DNA of 64,000 nt, taken from assembly GCF_026278245.1 (NCBI RefSeq), contig NZ_CP111079.1, positions 2,110,501-2,174,500 on the forward strand. Reading direction: 5' to 3'. The stretch comes from Pontibacter kalidii. GTDB taxonomy: Bacteria; Bacteroidota; Bacteroidia; Cytophagales; Hymenobacteraceae. Below, one piece after another: positions 51,748 through 61,086 of the stretch (within the stretch, counting starts at the first letter, position 1; each line of letters opens with the position of its first letter). The translations under genes were made by a program, and so were the position numbers. Below the pieces are notes generated by a model. That model was not told where the DNA came from, did no database searches, and saw only the letters and a program-made list of their open reading frames with translations.

Positions 51748-53448
51748 ATGATTCTACAGCCCGTTGTAAATATAGCTGAGATTTGCGCCCAGAAGGGTGT
51801 GGAGCAGGTGGTGCTGTCGCCGGGCTCGCGCTGTGCGCCCCTGACCATAGCTTTTGCCCGCCACCCGCAGTTTACGGTGCGCACTGTGAGCGATGAACGG
51901 GCTGCCGCCTTTATCGCCCTGGGCATGGCGCAGACAACAGGCAAGCCCACGGTGCTCGTGTGCACCTCCGGCACGGCTTCCCTGAACTATGCGCCGGCCG
52001 TGGCCGAGGCATACTTCCAGCAGGTGCCGCTGTTAATCCTGAGCGCCGACCGCCCCCCGGAGTGGATTGACCAGCTCGACGGGCAGACGATACGGCAACA
52101 AAACGTTTACGGGCAGCACATCAAGCACAGCTATACTTTCCCGGCTGATTTCTCGCACTCCGATGCCGTATGGCACAGCGAGCGTATGGTGTCGGAGGCG
52201 CTGAACGAGGCTCTGGCCTACCCTGCCGGACCGGTGCACCTCAACGTGCCGCTGCGCGAGCCCTTCTACCCTGCCCCCGGCGAGGAGTTGCAGTATGGCC
52301 AAGTAAAAGTAATCGAGGAGGAGGCACACACGTATGCCCTGAGCGAGGGGCAGGCGCTGAAGCTGCAGCAGGAAATACTCAAGTATAGAAAAGTGCTGGT
52401 GCTGACCGGCCAGGCGCAGCACCACGAGGCACTGCTCCAAAGTATAGGAACCTTTGCCGAGACCACCGGTGCCGTGGTCGCAGGCGATATCATCAGCAAC
52501 ATACACAGCTTGCCGGAGGCCGTGCGCCACCAGGATGTGATCTTCGCCAACGCGGACCAGGAACAACTGGCCAAGTTGCAGCCCGACCTGCTCATCACCT
52601 GCGGCAAGTCCACCATCTCCAAAGCCCTGAAATTATACCTGCGCAAGTATAAACCAAAGGCCCATTGGCACCTGCAGCCCGCCGGCCAGGTAGCCGATAC
52701 GTTCCAGTCGCTGACGAAGATCGTGCGCTGCGCCCCCCACAGCTTTTTCAGCGCTATGGCCGGCAGCACCAAATCCGACAACGACTTCTCCGCCGACTGG
52801 GCTGCCGCTAATAAAGCAGCCGGTGATTTCCTGCAGACGTACAGCACCGGGGCTGCTTACAGCGAGCTACCGATCGTGACGCGCGTGCTGCAGCAACTGC
52901 CGCAGCAAAGCAATCTGCACCTGGCCAACTCCATGTCGGTGCGCTATGCCAACATAGCAGCCCTGCAGCCGCAGCAGCAGGTGGAGGTTTACGCCAACCG
53001 CGGCACCAGCGGCATAGACGGCAGCACCAGCACGGCCGTCGGCTGCGCCCTCACCAGCCCCGGCATCACCACGCTGCTCACCGGCGATTTGGCCTTTTTC
53101 TACGACCGGAACGGCCTCTGGCACAACTACCAGCCGCAGAACCTGCGCATCGTACTGCTCAACAACCACGCCGGCGGCATTTTCAGGCTGATAGATGGGC
53201 CAAGGCAACAGCCCGAGCTGGCCCCCTTCTTTGAGACGCACCAGGCGCTGAATGCCGAAAACACCGCCCGCGATTTTGGGATAAAGTATACTTCCGTGCA
53301 AGGGATGGAAGAACTGGACCAGGCGCTTCCCGGCTTCTTTGCCGCTGAGGCAGGTGCAGGCATCCTGGAGATTTTTACCGACAGCGCGGCCAATGCCGAG
53401 GCCTTCGAAAAGTATAGGCAAGCTGTGCGCGGTCTAAAGTTGTTGTAA
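51748..53448 (+). CDS. menD: SEPHCHC synthase (2-oxoglutarate decarboxylase, menaquinone)
   Basis: A 566-residue thiamine-diphosphate enzyme. The N-terminal domain has EQVVLSPGSRCAPLTIAF and the glutamate of the cofactor site (VSDERAAAFIALG). The C-terminal ThDP-binding motif runs LLTGDLAFFYDRNGL...LLNNHAGGIF, preceded by ANRGTSGIDGSTSTAVG. It joins isochorismate with 2-oxoglutarate. Length is normal for MenD. Position between menF and menE agrees. Confidence 0.94.
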   Translation: MILQPVVNIAEICAQKGVEQVVLSPGSRCAPLTIAFARHPQFTVRTVSDERAAAFIALGMAQTTGKPTVLVCTSGTASLNYAPAVAEAYFQQVPLLILSADRPPEWIDQLDGQTIRQQNVYGQHIKHSYTFPADFSHSDAVWHSERMVSEALNEALAYPAGPVHLNVPLREPFYPAPGEELQYGQVKVIEEEAHTYALSEGQALKLQQEILKYRKVLVLTGQAQHHEALLQSIGTFAETTGAVVAGDIISNIHSLPEAVRHQDVIFANADQEQLAKLQPDLLITCGKSTISKALKLYLRKYKPKAHWHLQPAGQVADTFQSLTKIVRCAPHSFFSAMAGSTKSDNDFSADWAAANKAAGDFLQTYSTGAAYSELPIVTRVLQQLPQQSNLHLANSMSVRYANIAALQPQQQVEVYANRGTSGIDGSTSTAVGCALTSPGITTLLTGDLAFFYDRNGLWHNYQPQNLRIVLLNNHAGGIFRLIDGPRQQPELAPFFETHQALNAENTARDFGIKYTSVQGMEELDQALPGFFAAEAGAGILEIFTDSAANAEAFEKYRQAVRGLKLL

Positions 53449-53830
53449 AGTATAAATCCTAGCCTTTCACCCTTCAAGAGAAAAGTCTCCCCTTTGCTGG
53501 CGCGAACCTGCTGACCTACACCAGCATCGAATGTGTTATGCGTACAGTAATTTACTATCTTTTTTAACCCACCCCAGCCCCTCCGAGGACGGGAATTGGC
53601 TTTACTAAAACGGGAGCAGGCAGTTGAGATGCGCGCGAATCCAAATGCTACTAATCCTGTGAAGTAACTGTAACACCTGCCACGCAGCTCATAGAGAAAG
53701 CTGGTTTTGTGCGGGCCATCCGCTTAAAGGAACATTGGCCCTTTGCCAATTACTTCCCCTATTCTTGTCCGATAAAGTTATCAAGGCGTATATATAAATA
53801 GAAGCATGTTTTACCTAAACCTTCTGCGCC
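53449..53830. other. Gene-free spacer with a repeat fragment (382 bp)
   Basis: Holds a fragment of the AACCCACCCC element (53566-53596: AACCCACCCC then CCCCTCCGAGGACGGG) and otherwise nothing I recognise. The promoter of the first DoxX gene should lie near 53770-53820. Confidence 0.5.
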
Positions 53831-54274
53831 ATGAACGTTGCACACGAATTAAACCACGCTGCGCCCCGGAACAGCGCCAGCAACCCGGTCTGGATGGATG
53901 GCCTTCGGATCCTTCTTGGCTTGTTCCTCTTCATCAAAGGCATCCTGTTTCTGGAGCATAGCAGCGACCTTTTCTATGTCTTCAGCCAGAGCCAGGATTT
54001 TATCGGCATGCACAAAGCCTCGGTGTTCACCAGTGCGGTGCATATTATTGGTGGGCTGATGATCGCCTTCGGTTTCCTCACCCGGCTGGCCCTGCTGCTG
54101 CAGATTCCCGTCGTGCTGGGTGCCCTGCTCATCGTGAATCCGCAACAGGGCATCAACCTGAGTAACACCGAGCTCTGGCTGTCTGGGGCGGTGATGGCCC
54201 TGCTGTTGTTCTTCATGATCGTTGGCCCTGGCCGCTACTCTGTGGACAACAAGGTGCTGCGGCACCAGAAATAG
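53831..54274 (+). CDS. DoxX-like membrane protein, copy 1
   Basis: A 147-residue protein with four hydrophobic segments. It contains GLRILLGLFLFIKGILFLE, the DoxX-type first helix, and VHIIGGLMIAFGFLTRLALL. DoxX family members are small membrane proteins with suspected redox or quinone links. It lies within the menaquinone group, between menD and menE, and is paralogous to the next gene. A function in quinone metabolism is inferred from position only. Confidence 0.75.
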   Translation: MNVAHELNHAAPRNSASNPVWMDGLRILLGLFLFIKGILFLEHSSDLFYVFSQSQDFIGMHKASVFTSAVHIIGGLMIAFGFLTRLALLLQIPVVLGALLIVNPQQGINLSNTELWLSGAVMALLLFFMIVGPGRYSVDNKVLRHQK

Positions 54275-54418
54275 AACTGGTTTCAGAGGCTCGGTTTTGT
54301 ACTTCCTTACTCCGGATAAAAAGCAATAATATAATTTGTACTTAAAATCGTCCGATACATGGCAAACTACGTTTAATAAAGTGAGAATCAATATGTTTCA
54401 CTTTTAATCTGTAAAGCC

Positions 54419-54874
54419 ATGAACCTTACAAATGATATGTATCGCGTGGAGCGCTGGGCGGATACACACCACCCCTTGTGGCTCGATTTCATGAGAATTG
54501 GTTTGGGTGCCTTCCTGATAATAAAGGGTTTTATGTTTATCCAAGATACCGCCGCGCTGTTCAGCATCATGCAGAAGAGTCAGTTCCCATGGGTATCGAT
54601 AGGCCTGGCGCACTATGTAGCCTTTGCGCACTTGGTGGGCGGATTGCTGATTGCCCTAGGACTGATAACCCGGGTAGCCATACTTTTCCAGTTACCGATC
54701 CTGATCGGAGCCGTTTTTTTCATCAATCCCGAGAGAGGTTTTTACTCTGAGAACACCGAGCTTTGGTCCTCTATCGCAGTGCTGCTGCTGCTTATTTTCT
54801 TCCTTATTTTCGGCTCTGGCCGCTTCTCCGTGGATCACCTTATCCGGAGGCCGGATAAAGACTGGCTCTATTAA
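54419..54874 (+). CDS. DoxX-like membrane protein, copy 2
   Basis: A 151-residue paralogue of the preceding protein with the same layout: WLDFMRIGLGAFLIIKGFMFI, AHLVGGLLIALGLITRVAIL, then an acidic loop NTELW and a last helix ending GSGRFSVDHL. The two share clear similarity along their whole length, indicating tandem duplication. The 144-bp gap is AT-rich and may hold a separate promoter. Confidence 0.75.
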   Translation: MNLTNDMYRVERWADTHHPLWLDFMRIGLGAFLIIKGFMFIQDTAALFSIMQKSQFPWVSIGLAHYVAFAHLVGGLLIALGLITRVAILFQLPILIGAVFFINPERGFYSENTELWSSIAVLLLLIFFLIFGSGRFSVDHLIRRPDKDWLY

Positions 54875-55091
54875 CGTATGCCGGATACCTCCAGGGGTCG
54901 CTTAACGTATGCGCCTACCCTTTGCTGATGCCCAAAAGCAGCAGCAGCCAGAAAACCTTTGCTCACCTTGTTTGTTTTAACGGCACTTTGCCCCAATTTT
55001 GCAGCAGCACGTACGTGCTATAGTTTAAACAGATGGGGCATCCCCTCTTCCCGGCGGCGCAAGCCAGGAAAAGCACAACGATAATTGCTAC

Positions 55092-56204
55092 ATGACAGAC
55101 AAGTTCCTGAGCCTGAACGGCAAGAAGTTCTACTACGACGAAATCGCCTCCTACTCCTTCCGTGACAGCATTCCGCTGAATGGCTACGAGAGCAACACGC
55201 TTGAATTCTGCCGCAGTTGGCTGGATGGCGTGCAGGAGTTCCCGATCCAGACATCCGGCTCCACCGGCGTTCCCAAAACCATCACTTTAACCCGCCGGCA
55301 GCTCGAGGCCAGCGCCCGGCGCACCATCAACCTGCTCAACCTGCAGCCCGGCGACTGCACGCTGGTGTGCCTCAACACAGAGTATATTGCCGGTATGATG
55401 ATGCTGGTACGCGGCTTTGAGGCCAACCTGAAGATGATAATCGTGGAGCCGATCAGTAACCCGCTCACGCTCGTAAGCCCCGAGGAGAACATCGCCTTCA
55501 GCTCTTTTGTGCCCATGCAGCTGCACACCATCCTGCAGGAAACGCCGGAGCGATTGGGGCAACTCAACCACATGAAAGGCATGCTGGTGGGCGGAGCGCC
55601 CGTTACCCCTACCCAGCAGCGGGAGTTACAGCGGATCCAGTCGCCCATCTACCATACGTATGGCATGACGGAAACAGCCTCGCACATTGCCCTGCGCAAG
55701 CTCAACGGAACAGATGCTGCTGATTACTACAACGTGCTCGACGATATAGCGGTGGGCCTGGACAAGCGCGGCTGCCTCACCATAAAGGGCGACGTGACGA
55801 ACAACGAGCTACTGGTAACCAACGACATCGTGGAGTTGCTTACCCCTACCCGCTTCCGCTGGATTGGCCGCGCCGACAACACCATTAACACCGGTGGCGT
55901 GAAGGTGCAGACCGAGAAGGTAGAGCTAGCCATCGCCGAGACCTTTATCGACGACATCGACTCCCCGCGCTTTTTCATTGCCCCGCAACCCGACGAGGTG
56001 CTCGGCGAGAAGATTGTGCTGGTGCTGGAAGGCGAGAAACTGCCGGAAGAAGCGGAGCAGCAGCTGTTTGAGCGCCTGCGCCTCCTGCTCAAAAAGTTCG
56101 AGATGCCCAAGGAAGTGTACTACAGCCGCGCCTTCTCCGAGACGGCCACCGGAAAAATATCGCGGCAGCGCACCCTCCAAAAGCTAGGGCTCCACACCGA
56201 TTAA
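55092..56204 (+). CDS. menE: o-Succinylbenzoate-CoA ligase, AMP-binding family
   Basis: A 370-residue acyl-adenylate-forming enzyme, shorter than the 450-500 residues usual for MenE in other phyla. The P-loop TSGSTGVPKTITLT (about residue 55), YGMTETASHIALR and the hinge/C-domain IGRADNTINTGGVKVQ...EKVELAIAE are intact, and the late lysine is in ATGKISRQRTL. Family and the menF-menD context support o-succinylbenzoyl-CoA synthesis in the menaquinone pathway. The missing segment is N-terminal. menB, menC and menA are not in the window. Confidence 0.87.
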   Translation: MTDKFLSLNGKKFYYDEIASYSFRDSIPLNGYESNTLEFCRSWLDGVQEFPIQTSGSTGVPKTITLTRRQLEASARRTINLLNLQPGDCTLVCLNTEYIAGMMMLVRGFEANLKMIIVEPISNPLTLVSPEENIAFSSFVPMQLHTILQETPERLGQLNHMKGMLVGGAPVTPTQQRELQRIQSPIYHTYGMTETASHIALRKLNGTDAADYYNVLDDIAVGLDKRGCLTIKGDVTNNELLVTNDIVELLTPTRFRWIGRADNTINTGGVKVQTEKVELAIAETFIDDIDSPRFFIAPQPDEVLGEKIVLVLEGEKLPEEAEQQLFERLRLLLKKFEMPKEVYYSRAFSETATGKISRQRTLQKLGLHTD

Positions 56205-56257
56205 AGTATAATTACTCAACGGCTCGTGCACATACCCGTACTAAGTATAAATCAAAA

Positions 56258-57142
56258 ATGATCTATATGAAAAGAGGTATATGGACAGGTACGTGCACGG
56301 CACTTTTTATACTTACCCTGGGCAGCTGCAGCAGCGGCCTGTTCACAAGCCGGGGCCCGGTGGAACTGGAGCAGGCCTGGGCCTCCGACAACGCGTTTAA
56401 AACCCCTGAGTCTGCCCTCTTCGATGCGCAGCGCAACGTGATCTATGTGACCAACATGAACGGCACCTCCGGGAAAAACGACGGCGACGGCTTTATATCG
56501 CGGCTGGATGCGGAGGGAAACATAGAGGAGCTGTACTGGATAACAGGCCTGAACAACCCCGCCGGCATGGCGCTGCACAACAACGTGCTCTATGTGGCCG
56601 ATACCGAGGAAGTGGTGGCCATTGCGACACAGTCTGGTGCAGTGCTGGGCAGGTATAAAGCCGAGAAGGCTAAATTTTTGAACGATGTGGCGGTGGATGG
56701 GGATGGCACGGTCTACATCACCGACTCGGAGCAAAAGCGTATTTACCAGCTGCGCAACGGCCGCATGAGCACCTGGATAGACAACACCAGGCGCGAGAAG
56801 CCAAACGGCATCTTCCTAGAAGGCGACCGCATGCTTGTGGCCTTTATGAGCAGCGGACAGGTGCGGCTGGTCGATCCGGACACGAAAGACTTCACAGATT
56901 GGGTGGATGGCATCAAGTCAGCGGACGGCATCGCCAGGCTGGAGGACGGCAATTACCTGATCTCCAGCTGGGACGGCGAGGTATACTACGTAAACCAGGA
57001 GGGCAAGAAATGGCGCCTGCTCGACACGAAGAGTAAGAACATAAATGCCGCCGACATCAGCTACGCTTCACAGCCCGGTTTGCTGCTCGTGCCAACTTTC
57101 CGGGATAATAGAGTGGTGGCGTATAGACTAAGAGCCAGGTAA
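56258..57142 (+). CDS. SMP-30/NHL-like beta-propeller lipoprotein
   Basis: A 294-residue protein with a lipobox (LTLGSCSSG). Repeated propeller blades are seen, for example NVIYVTNMNGTSGKNDGDGF, NNPAGMALHNNVLYVADTEE, VDGDGTVYITDSEQKRIYQL and KPNGIFLEGDRMLVAF. This resembles the SMP-30/gluconolactonase superfamily, whose members bind a divalent metal and hydrolyse lactones; many are only binders. A second ATG nine bases in (56267) may be the real start. Substrate unknown. Confidence 0.78.
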   Translation: MIYMKRGIWTGTCTALFILTLGSCSSGLFTSRGPVELEQAWASDNAFKTPESALFDAQRNVIYVTNMNGTSGKNDGDGFISRLDAEGNIEELYWITGLNNPAGMALHNNVLYVADTEEVVAIATQSGAVLGRYKAEKAKFLNDVAVDGDGTVYITDSEQKRIYQLRNGRMSTWIDNTRREKPNGIFLEGDRMLVAFMSSGQVRLVDPDTKDFTDWVDGIKSADGIARLEDGNYLISSWDGEVYYVNQEGKKWRLLDTKSKNINAADISYASQPGLLLVPTFRDNRVVAYRLRAR

Positions 57143-57237
57143 ATCCGTTAGATACATAATACCGTTATAATGTTTGAGGCAAGGCAGCTACACCGTTACG
57201 TGTTAGTTGCCTTCTCATTTTCGGTGTACCTTATTGC

Positions 57238-58161
57238 ATGCTGATGAAAAAACTGCCTACCCTCCATATCCTCAACGGCGATGCCTCTGTAGCCGCCTTT
57301 TCTGCCGCCAGGCTGCCTGGGCAGGTGTTGGTTTGGCGCGAGGTGCTGTCAGAAGGCCCCGCGTTTTATACCTTGCCCGAGCACGAGTTCTGGCAAAAGC
57401 GGCAGGAGTTCATCACATCCGCCTATGGCGAAACGGCAGAAAAGTACCACGAGAAAGTGCTGAACGAGGTGCAGAAGCTGGCGGGGGTTGGGGCATTCTT
57501 TGAGGTAGTGCTTTGGTTTGATACCGATCTGATGTGCCAGGTAAACCTGCTCTACCTGCTGCAACGCCTGCAGCAGGGCAAACCCGCCCTGCTGTCGGTG
57601 TGTACTCCAGCACCGGGCAAAAACATCGCCCTTCTGAAGCCGGAGGAACTCCAGCACCTGTTTGATGAAAGGCAGCAACTTAGTGAGGAGCAACTGGAGG
57701 AGGCCGCACAACTCTGGCAACTCTACGCCGGCTCAGACCAACTGAACCTGCAGCTGTACCTGCAACAGATGCCAGTGCCCCTGCCCTCCCTGGAAAAGGC
57801 GTTACTGCTGCACCTGCGCCGTTACCCGGGCTGCATAGATGGCCTGAGCCAGCCGGAGCGTATGCTGCTGCAGATCATCCATGGTGGTGCCACAAGTATA
57901 AACGAGCTGATGCAGCAGTTCTGGCAGCAGGACCCGGGCTATGGCTTTGGCGACGTGCAGCTGCAGCATATCTTATCCCGGCTGCAACCCGACCTGGTAC
58001 AGGCAAGGGAGCCGCTGTCGCTTAGCTTCTTCGGGGGACGTGTGCTGGAGGGCTACGCCTCTTTTACACCAAAGCACCGCTGGCTCGGCGGGGTGGAAGT
58101 GGATGGAAACTGCCCCTACTGCTTCGATCAAGAGAAAAGAGCCCTTCGCAGGAACTGCTGA
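57238..58161 (+). CDS. DUF1835 domain protein
   Basis: A 307-residue soluble protein. LHILNGDASVAAFSAARLPG and VLVWREVLSEGPAF near the start are diagnostic of DUF1835, and a DUF3658-like half follows. The C terminus has a short cysteine pair (CPYCFDQ). No function is established for the family. It is free-standing on the plus strand, 95 bp after the propeller gene and 56 bp before the small secreted protein. Confidence 0.83.
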   Translation: MLMKKLPTLHILNGDASVAAFSAARLPGQVLVWREVLSEGPAFYTLPEHEFWQKRQEFITSAYGETAEKYHEKVLNEVQKLAGVGAFFEVVLWFDTDLMCQVNLLYLLQRLQQGKPALLSVCTPAPGKNIALLKPEELQHLFDERQQLSEEQLEEAAQLWQLYAGSDQLNLQLYLQQMPVPLPSLEKALLLHLRRYPGCIDGLSQPERMLLQIIHGGATSINELMQQFWQQDPGYGFGDVQLQHILSRLQPDLVQAREPLSLSFFGGRVLEGYASFTPKHRWLGGVEVDGNCPYCFDQEKRALRRNC

Positions 58162-58217
58162 AGAGAGTTTGGCACCAAAAATGCAACACCATCTGCTGTA
58201 CTTATACTTTAAGCAGC

Positions 58218-58622
58218 ATGAAAATGAAACAAACATATGCCATCGCACTGGCCCTGCCACTTCTTGGCCTTTCCGCCGCCACATCCATTGCACAAACCAC
58301 GCCGCTACCTGCACAGGAGAAAACCCACATTCTCGTGAAAGCCGGTGATTCTACCGCCCGCAAAGAAACGCTGTCCGGCATCAACATGACCCCTGCAGGC
58401 AAAGGCACCTTTCAACTTGATTTTTCGCAAGCGCTGGACGAGGACGCCATGCTGGAGATAAAGAACTCTGCCGGAAAAATGGTGTACCAGAAGCCTGTTA
58501 GCGTGGAGAACAACCGCAGCGCCTGGCGCTATAACCTGGGCAGGCTAAAGCCTGACACCTACCTGATCGAAGTGAAAACCAGCGATACCACCTACTGGAC
58601 TAAATTTAAAGTAGGAAAATAA
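58218..58622 (+). CDS. Small secreted protein with a sorting-domain-like beta sandwich
   Basis: A 134-residue protein with a signal peptide (MKMKQTYAIALALPLLGLS, cleavage near SIAQT). The last 85 residues read like a type IX secretion C-terminal sorting domain or DUF3244-like sandwich (AMLEIKNSAGKMVYQK ... LKPDTYLIEVKTSDTTYWTKF KVGK). There is no large passenger, so it may be a free periplasmic or surface protein. A strong terminator follows directly. No specific role can be given. Confidence 0.72.
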   Translation: MKMKQTYAIALALPLLGLSAATSIAQTTPLPAQEKTHILVKAGDSTARKETLSGINMTPAGKGTFQLDFSQALDEDAMLEIKNSAGKMVYQKPVSVENNRSAWRYNLGRLKPDTYLIEVKTSDTTYWTKFKVGK

Positions 58623-58625
58623 AAC

Positions 58626-58665
58626 AAGCGGCGGCCCGATCTAAGTATATCGGACCGCCGCTTTT
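58626..58665. terminator. Strong intrinsic terminator
   Basis: A 15-bp stem with one mismatch: AAGCGGCGGCCCGAT (58626-58640) and ATCGGACCGCCGCTT (58649-58663), followed by a T-run. It separates the small secreted protein from the convergent hut genes. Confidence 0.88.
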
Positions 58666-58709
58666 AGGTTCGCAGCTGCAAACCGGCCTAACGCATGGCT
58701 GTGGATTTC

Positions 58710-59684
58710 CTATACCTGGCTCCACTGCTGCACTACATGGTATAGCAGGGAAGCACCTAATTTGGCCGTGCGGTTATCAATATCAAGTTTTGGGTTGAGT
58801 TCCACGATGTCCAGCGTCAGGAGCTTGCCACTGCTGATGATTTCCTGCAGCAGCAACAGCACAATCTCCGGATGAACACCCAATGCAGCCGGAGCACTCA
58901 CGCCGGGAGCATAGGCTGCCGCAAACACATCCATGTCTATACTTACATACAATACATCGGCCAGCTCCATAAACTGCTGCAGCCGTTCCCGCAGCGATTC
59001 ATAGTTGTAGACCTGCATAGCGGGTGCAAACACATAATCGGTACCATAGGCTGCAGCAGTGTTAAATAGCCTCTGGGTATTGCCCTGCTGCTGTATCCCC
59101 AGGCACAGGTAATTAAAGTCCTTGCCTGCTGTGCGCAGCTCTTCGGCTATCTGCAGGAACGGGGTGCCGGAGCTGGGTTGCTTCTCGTAACTCCGCAGGT
59201 CGAAATGTGCGTCGAAGTTGATGATGCCCAATTGGTGTCCTTCCGGGAGCGCCTGTTTTATACCTAAGAAGTGCCCATAGGCTGTTTCGTGGCCGCCACC
59301 AAGTATGATCGTCTTGTAAGTGTTGGAGAGCAGGGCATTCACTTTTTTGCCCAACTGCTTCTGCGCCTCTTCCAGGTGCTGGTTAGTACAGTACACATCA
59401 CCGGCATCAAACAACGAAACGTCATCCTCCAGGTGCCACGCAAACGAGGCCATTGCCTGCCGCAACGCTGCCGGTCCCTCCACTGCCCCTTCCCTGCCAT
59501 GATTGCGGCGCACGCCTTCGTCGCAGCAGAACCCTAAAAAAGCAATGGCCTGTGCTGCATTAGCAGGCTCTCTAGCCTCGGTGAGGTTGAGCAAATTAAT
59601 GCCCTGGTGCCAGCGCTTGCCTTCCTCTCCGTCGAGGGCATCAACTCTGCCTTTCCAGGTGCCGGGTGCGGTGGGTTTATACAT
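58710..59684 (-). CDS. hutG: Formimidoylglutamase, arginase/ureohydrolase family
   Basis: A 324-residue ureohydrolase with the dimanganese motifs GGGHETAYG, NFDAHFDLR and SIDMDVFAAAYAPG. In the arginase superfamily these support hydrolysis of a guanidino or formimidoyl group. The neighbours hutI and hutU on the same strand point to N-formimidoyl-L-glutamate as substrate, the last step of histidine degradation. Alternative agmatinase activity is less likely in this context. The start at 59684 gives MYKPTAPGTWKGR. Confidence 0.9.
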   Translation of the reverse strand: MYKPTAPGTWKGRVDALDGEEGKRWHQGINLLNLTEAREPANAAQAIAFLGFCCDEGVRRNHGREGAVEGPAALRQAMASFAWHLEDDVSLFDAGDVYCTNQHLEEAQKQLGKKVNALLSNTYKTIILGGGHETAYGHFLGIKQALPEGHQLGIINFDAHFDLRSYEKQPSSGTPFLQIAEELRTAGKDFNYLCLGIQQQGNTQRLFNTAAAYGTDYVFAPAMQVYNYESLRERLQQFMELADVLYVSIDMDVFAAAYAPGVSAPAALGVHPEIVLLLLQEIISSGKLLTLDIVELNPKLDIDNRTAKLGASLLYHVVQQWSQV

Positions 59685-59829
59685 TCTGATAGCTACTTGT
59701 AAGTTGTTAATTGATTTTCATGCTGCCGCGAATCTTCAGATGCGTGACTTAGAATGATTGGTTGAATCTCCGACTTAACTGGTCGGGAGGTCCCGCTATA
59801 GTTCAATACAAGCGAGGTCGCGCACCAGC

Positions 59830-61086
59830 TTATTTCACTTTCTCTCCCCGCTTCCATATTTTCGTGGGCTTCAGTTTCCCCTGGAAGTATAGAATTTCTC
59901 TATAATTCTCTGTCGGGAAGGCGATCATGTCGGCCATTTTGCCTCTGGCTAGCACGCCACGGTCAGACAGGTTGAGGGCGCGGGCAGCGCGGGTGGTGAT
60001 GGCAGCAAGGGTTTCGGCGGTGGTTAGCTTCTCGGCAGCGCCTAGTATAGCAGCCTGTAGCAGCAGGTCGCCCATAGGGGCTGAACCAGGGTTCCAGTCA
60101 GTGGCAATAGCCAGGCAAAGGCCGCCATCCAGCATCTTGCGGGCTGGCGCATAATGCATGCCCAAGCCCAGCGAAGCGCCTGGTAATACTGTTGCCACCA
60201 CCCCGGCATTTTTCAGCAGCTCAATTTCCTCCTCCCCGCTTGCCTCCAGGTGATCGGCACTGATGGCCCCCACCTCCGCGGCTACCCTGCTCCCATCCGT
60301 GCTGAACTGATCGGCGTGTACGGTTATATCAAACCCCATTTCCTTCGCAGCGTGCAGGTATTCCAGCGCCTCCACTTCCTTAAAAGCTGTCTCCTCCACA
60401 AAAATATCGACCCGACTGGCCAGCTGCTGCTCCTGTAGTTGCGGCAGTAGCTCCGTCAGCACCTCCTCCAGGTATACTTTGGCATCAGTGTGCTCGGGTG
60501 GTAACATGTGAGCCGCCAGGCAAGTCGGGATGAGGTCCATTTTATGATGTCTGTTCACCAGTTTGATAGCCTCCAGCATCTTCAGTTCCTCCTCCACCGT
60601 CAGGCCATAGCCACTTTTCACCTCACAGGTGGTAATGCCTTCGCGCAGATGACGGTCGCAGCGTTTCTTCAGCAGGTCAACCAGTTCTACCAGCGTGGCC
60701 TCACGTGTTTTGCGCACGCTGTCCAGTATACCGCCACCACTGCGGGCAATCTCCAGGTATGACTTACCGGCTACGCGCATGGCATAGTCGTTGGCACGGC
60801 TCCCGGCAAAGCAGATATGGGTGTGTGCATCGATCAGGCCTGGCAGCAGCACCATCGGTTCCTCTACCAGCTCCAGTTTATACTTGTTCTCCAGCGCCTC
60901 GCGGTGCAGCTGCTCATATTTGCCTACTTTCAGCACTTTTCCCTCCTGCACCAGCACCCCCGCCTGCTCCACCACCTGCAGCTGCTCATCCTTTATGGCG
61001 CCTGCCTCCGGCAGGTTGGTCATAGGCAGAACTTGGGTGAAGGGGCCGATAAGGGTATGAGTTGATGTATCTTTATTTTCTTTCAT
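59830..61086 (-). CDS. hutI: Imidazolonepropionase
   Basis: A 418-residue amidohydrolase. The metal motif LLPGLIDAHTHICFAGSRAND lies near the N terminus, and SGYGLTVEEELKML, ITVHADQFS and LAIATDWNPGSAPMGD are family signatures. It opens imidazolone-5-propionate to N-formimidoyl-L-glutamate. It is separated from hutG by 145 bp and from hutU upstream by an 800-bp repeat-rich gap, so the three genes may not share one promoter. Confidence 0.93.
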   Translation of the reverse strand: MKENKDTSTHTLIGPFTQVLPMTNLPEAGAIKDEQLQVVEQAGVLVQEGKVLKVGKYEQLHREALENKYKLELVEEPMVLLPGLIDAHTHICFAGSRANDYAMRVAGKSYLEIARSGGGILDSVRKTREATLVELVDLLKKRCDRHLREGITTCEVKSGYGLTVEEELKMLEAIKLVNRHHKMDLIPTCLAAHMLPPEHTDAKVYLEEVLTELLPQLQEQQLASRVDIFVEETAFKEVEALEYLHAAKEMGFDITVHADQFSTDGSRVAAEVGAISADHLEASGEEEIELLKNAGVVATVLPGASLGLGMHYAPARKMLDGGLCLAIATDWNPGSAPMGDLLLQAAILGAAEKLTTAETLAAITTRAARALNLSDRGVLARGKMADMIAFPTENYREILYFQGKLKPTKIWKRGEKVK

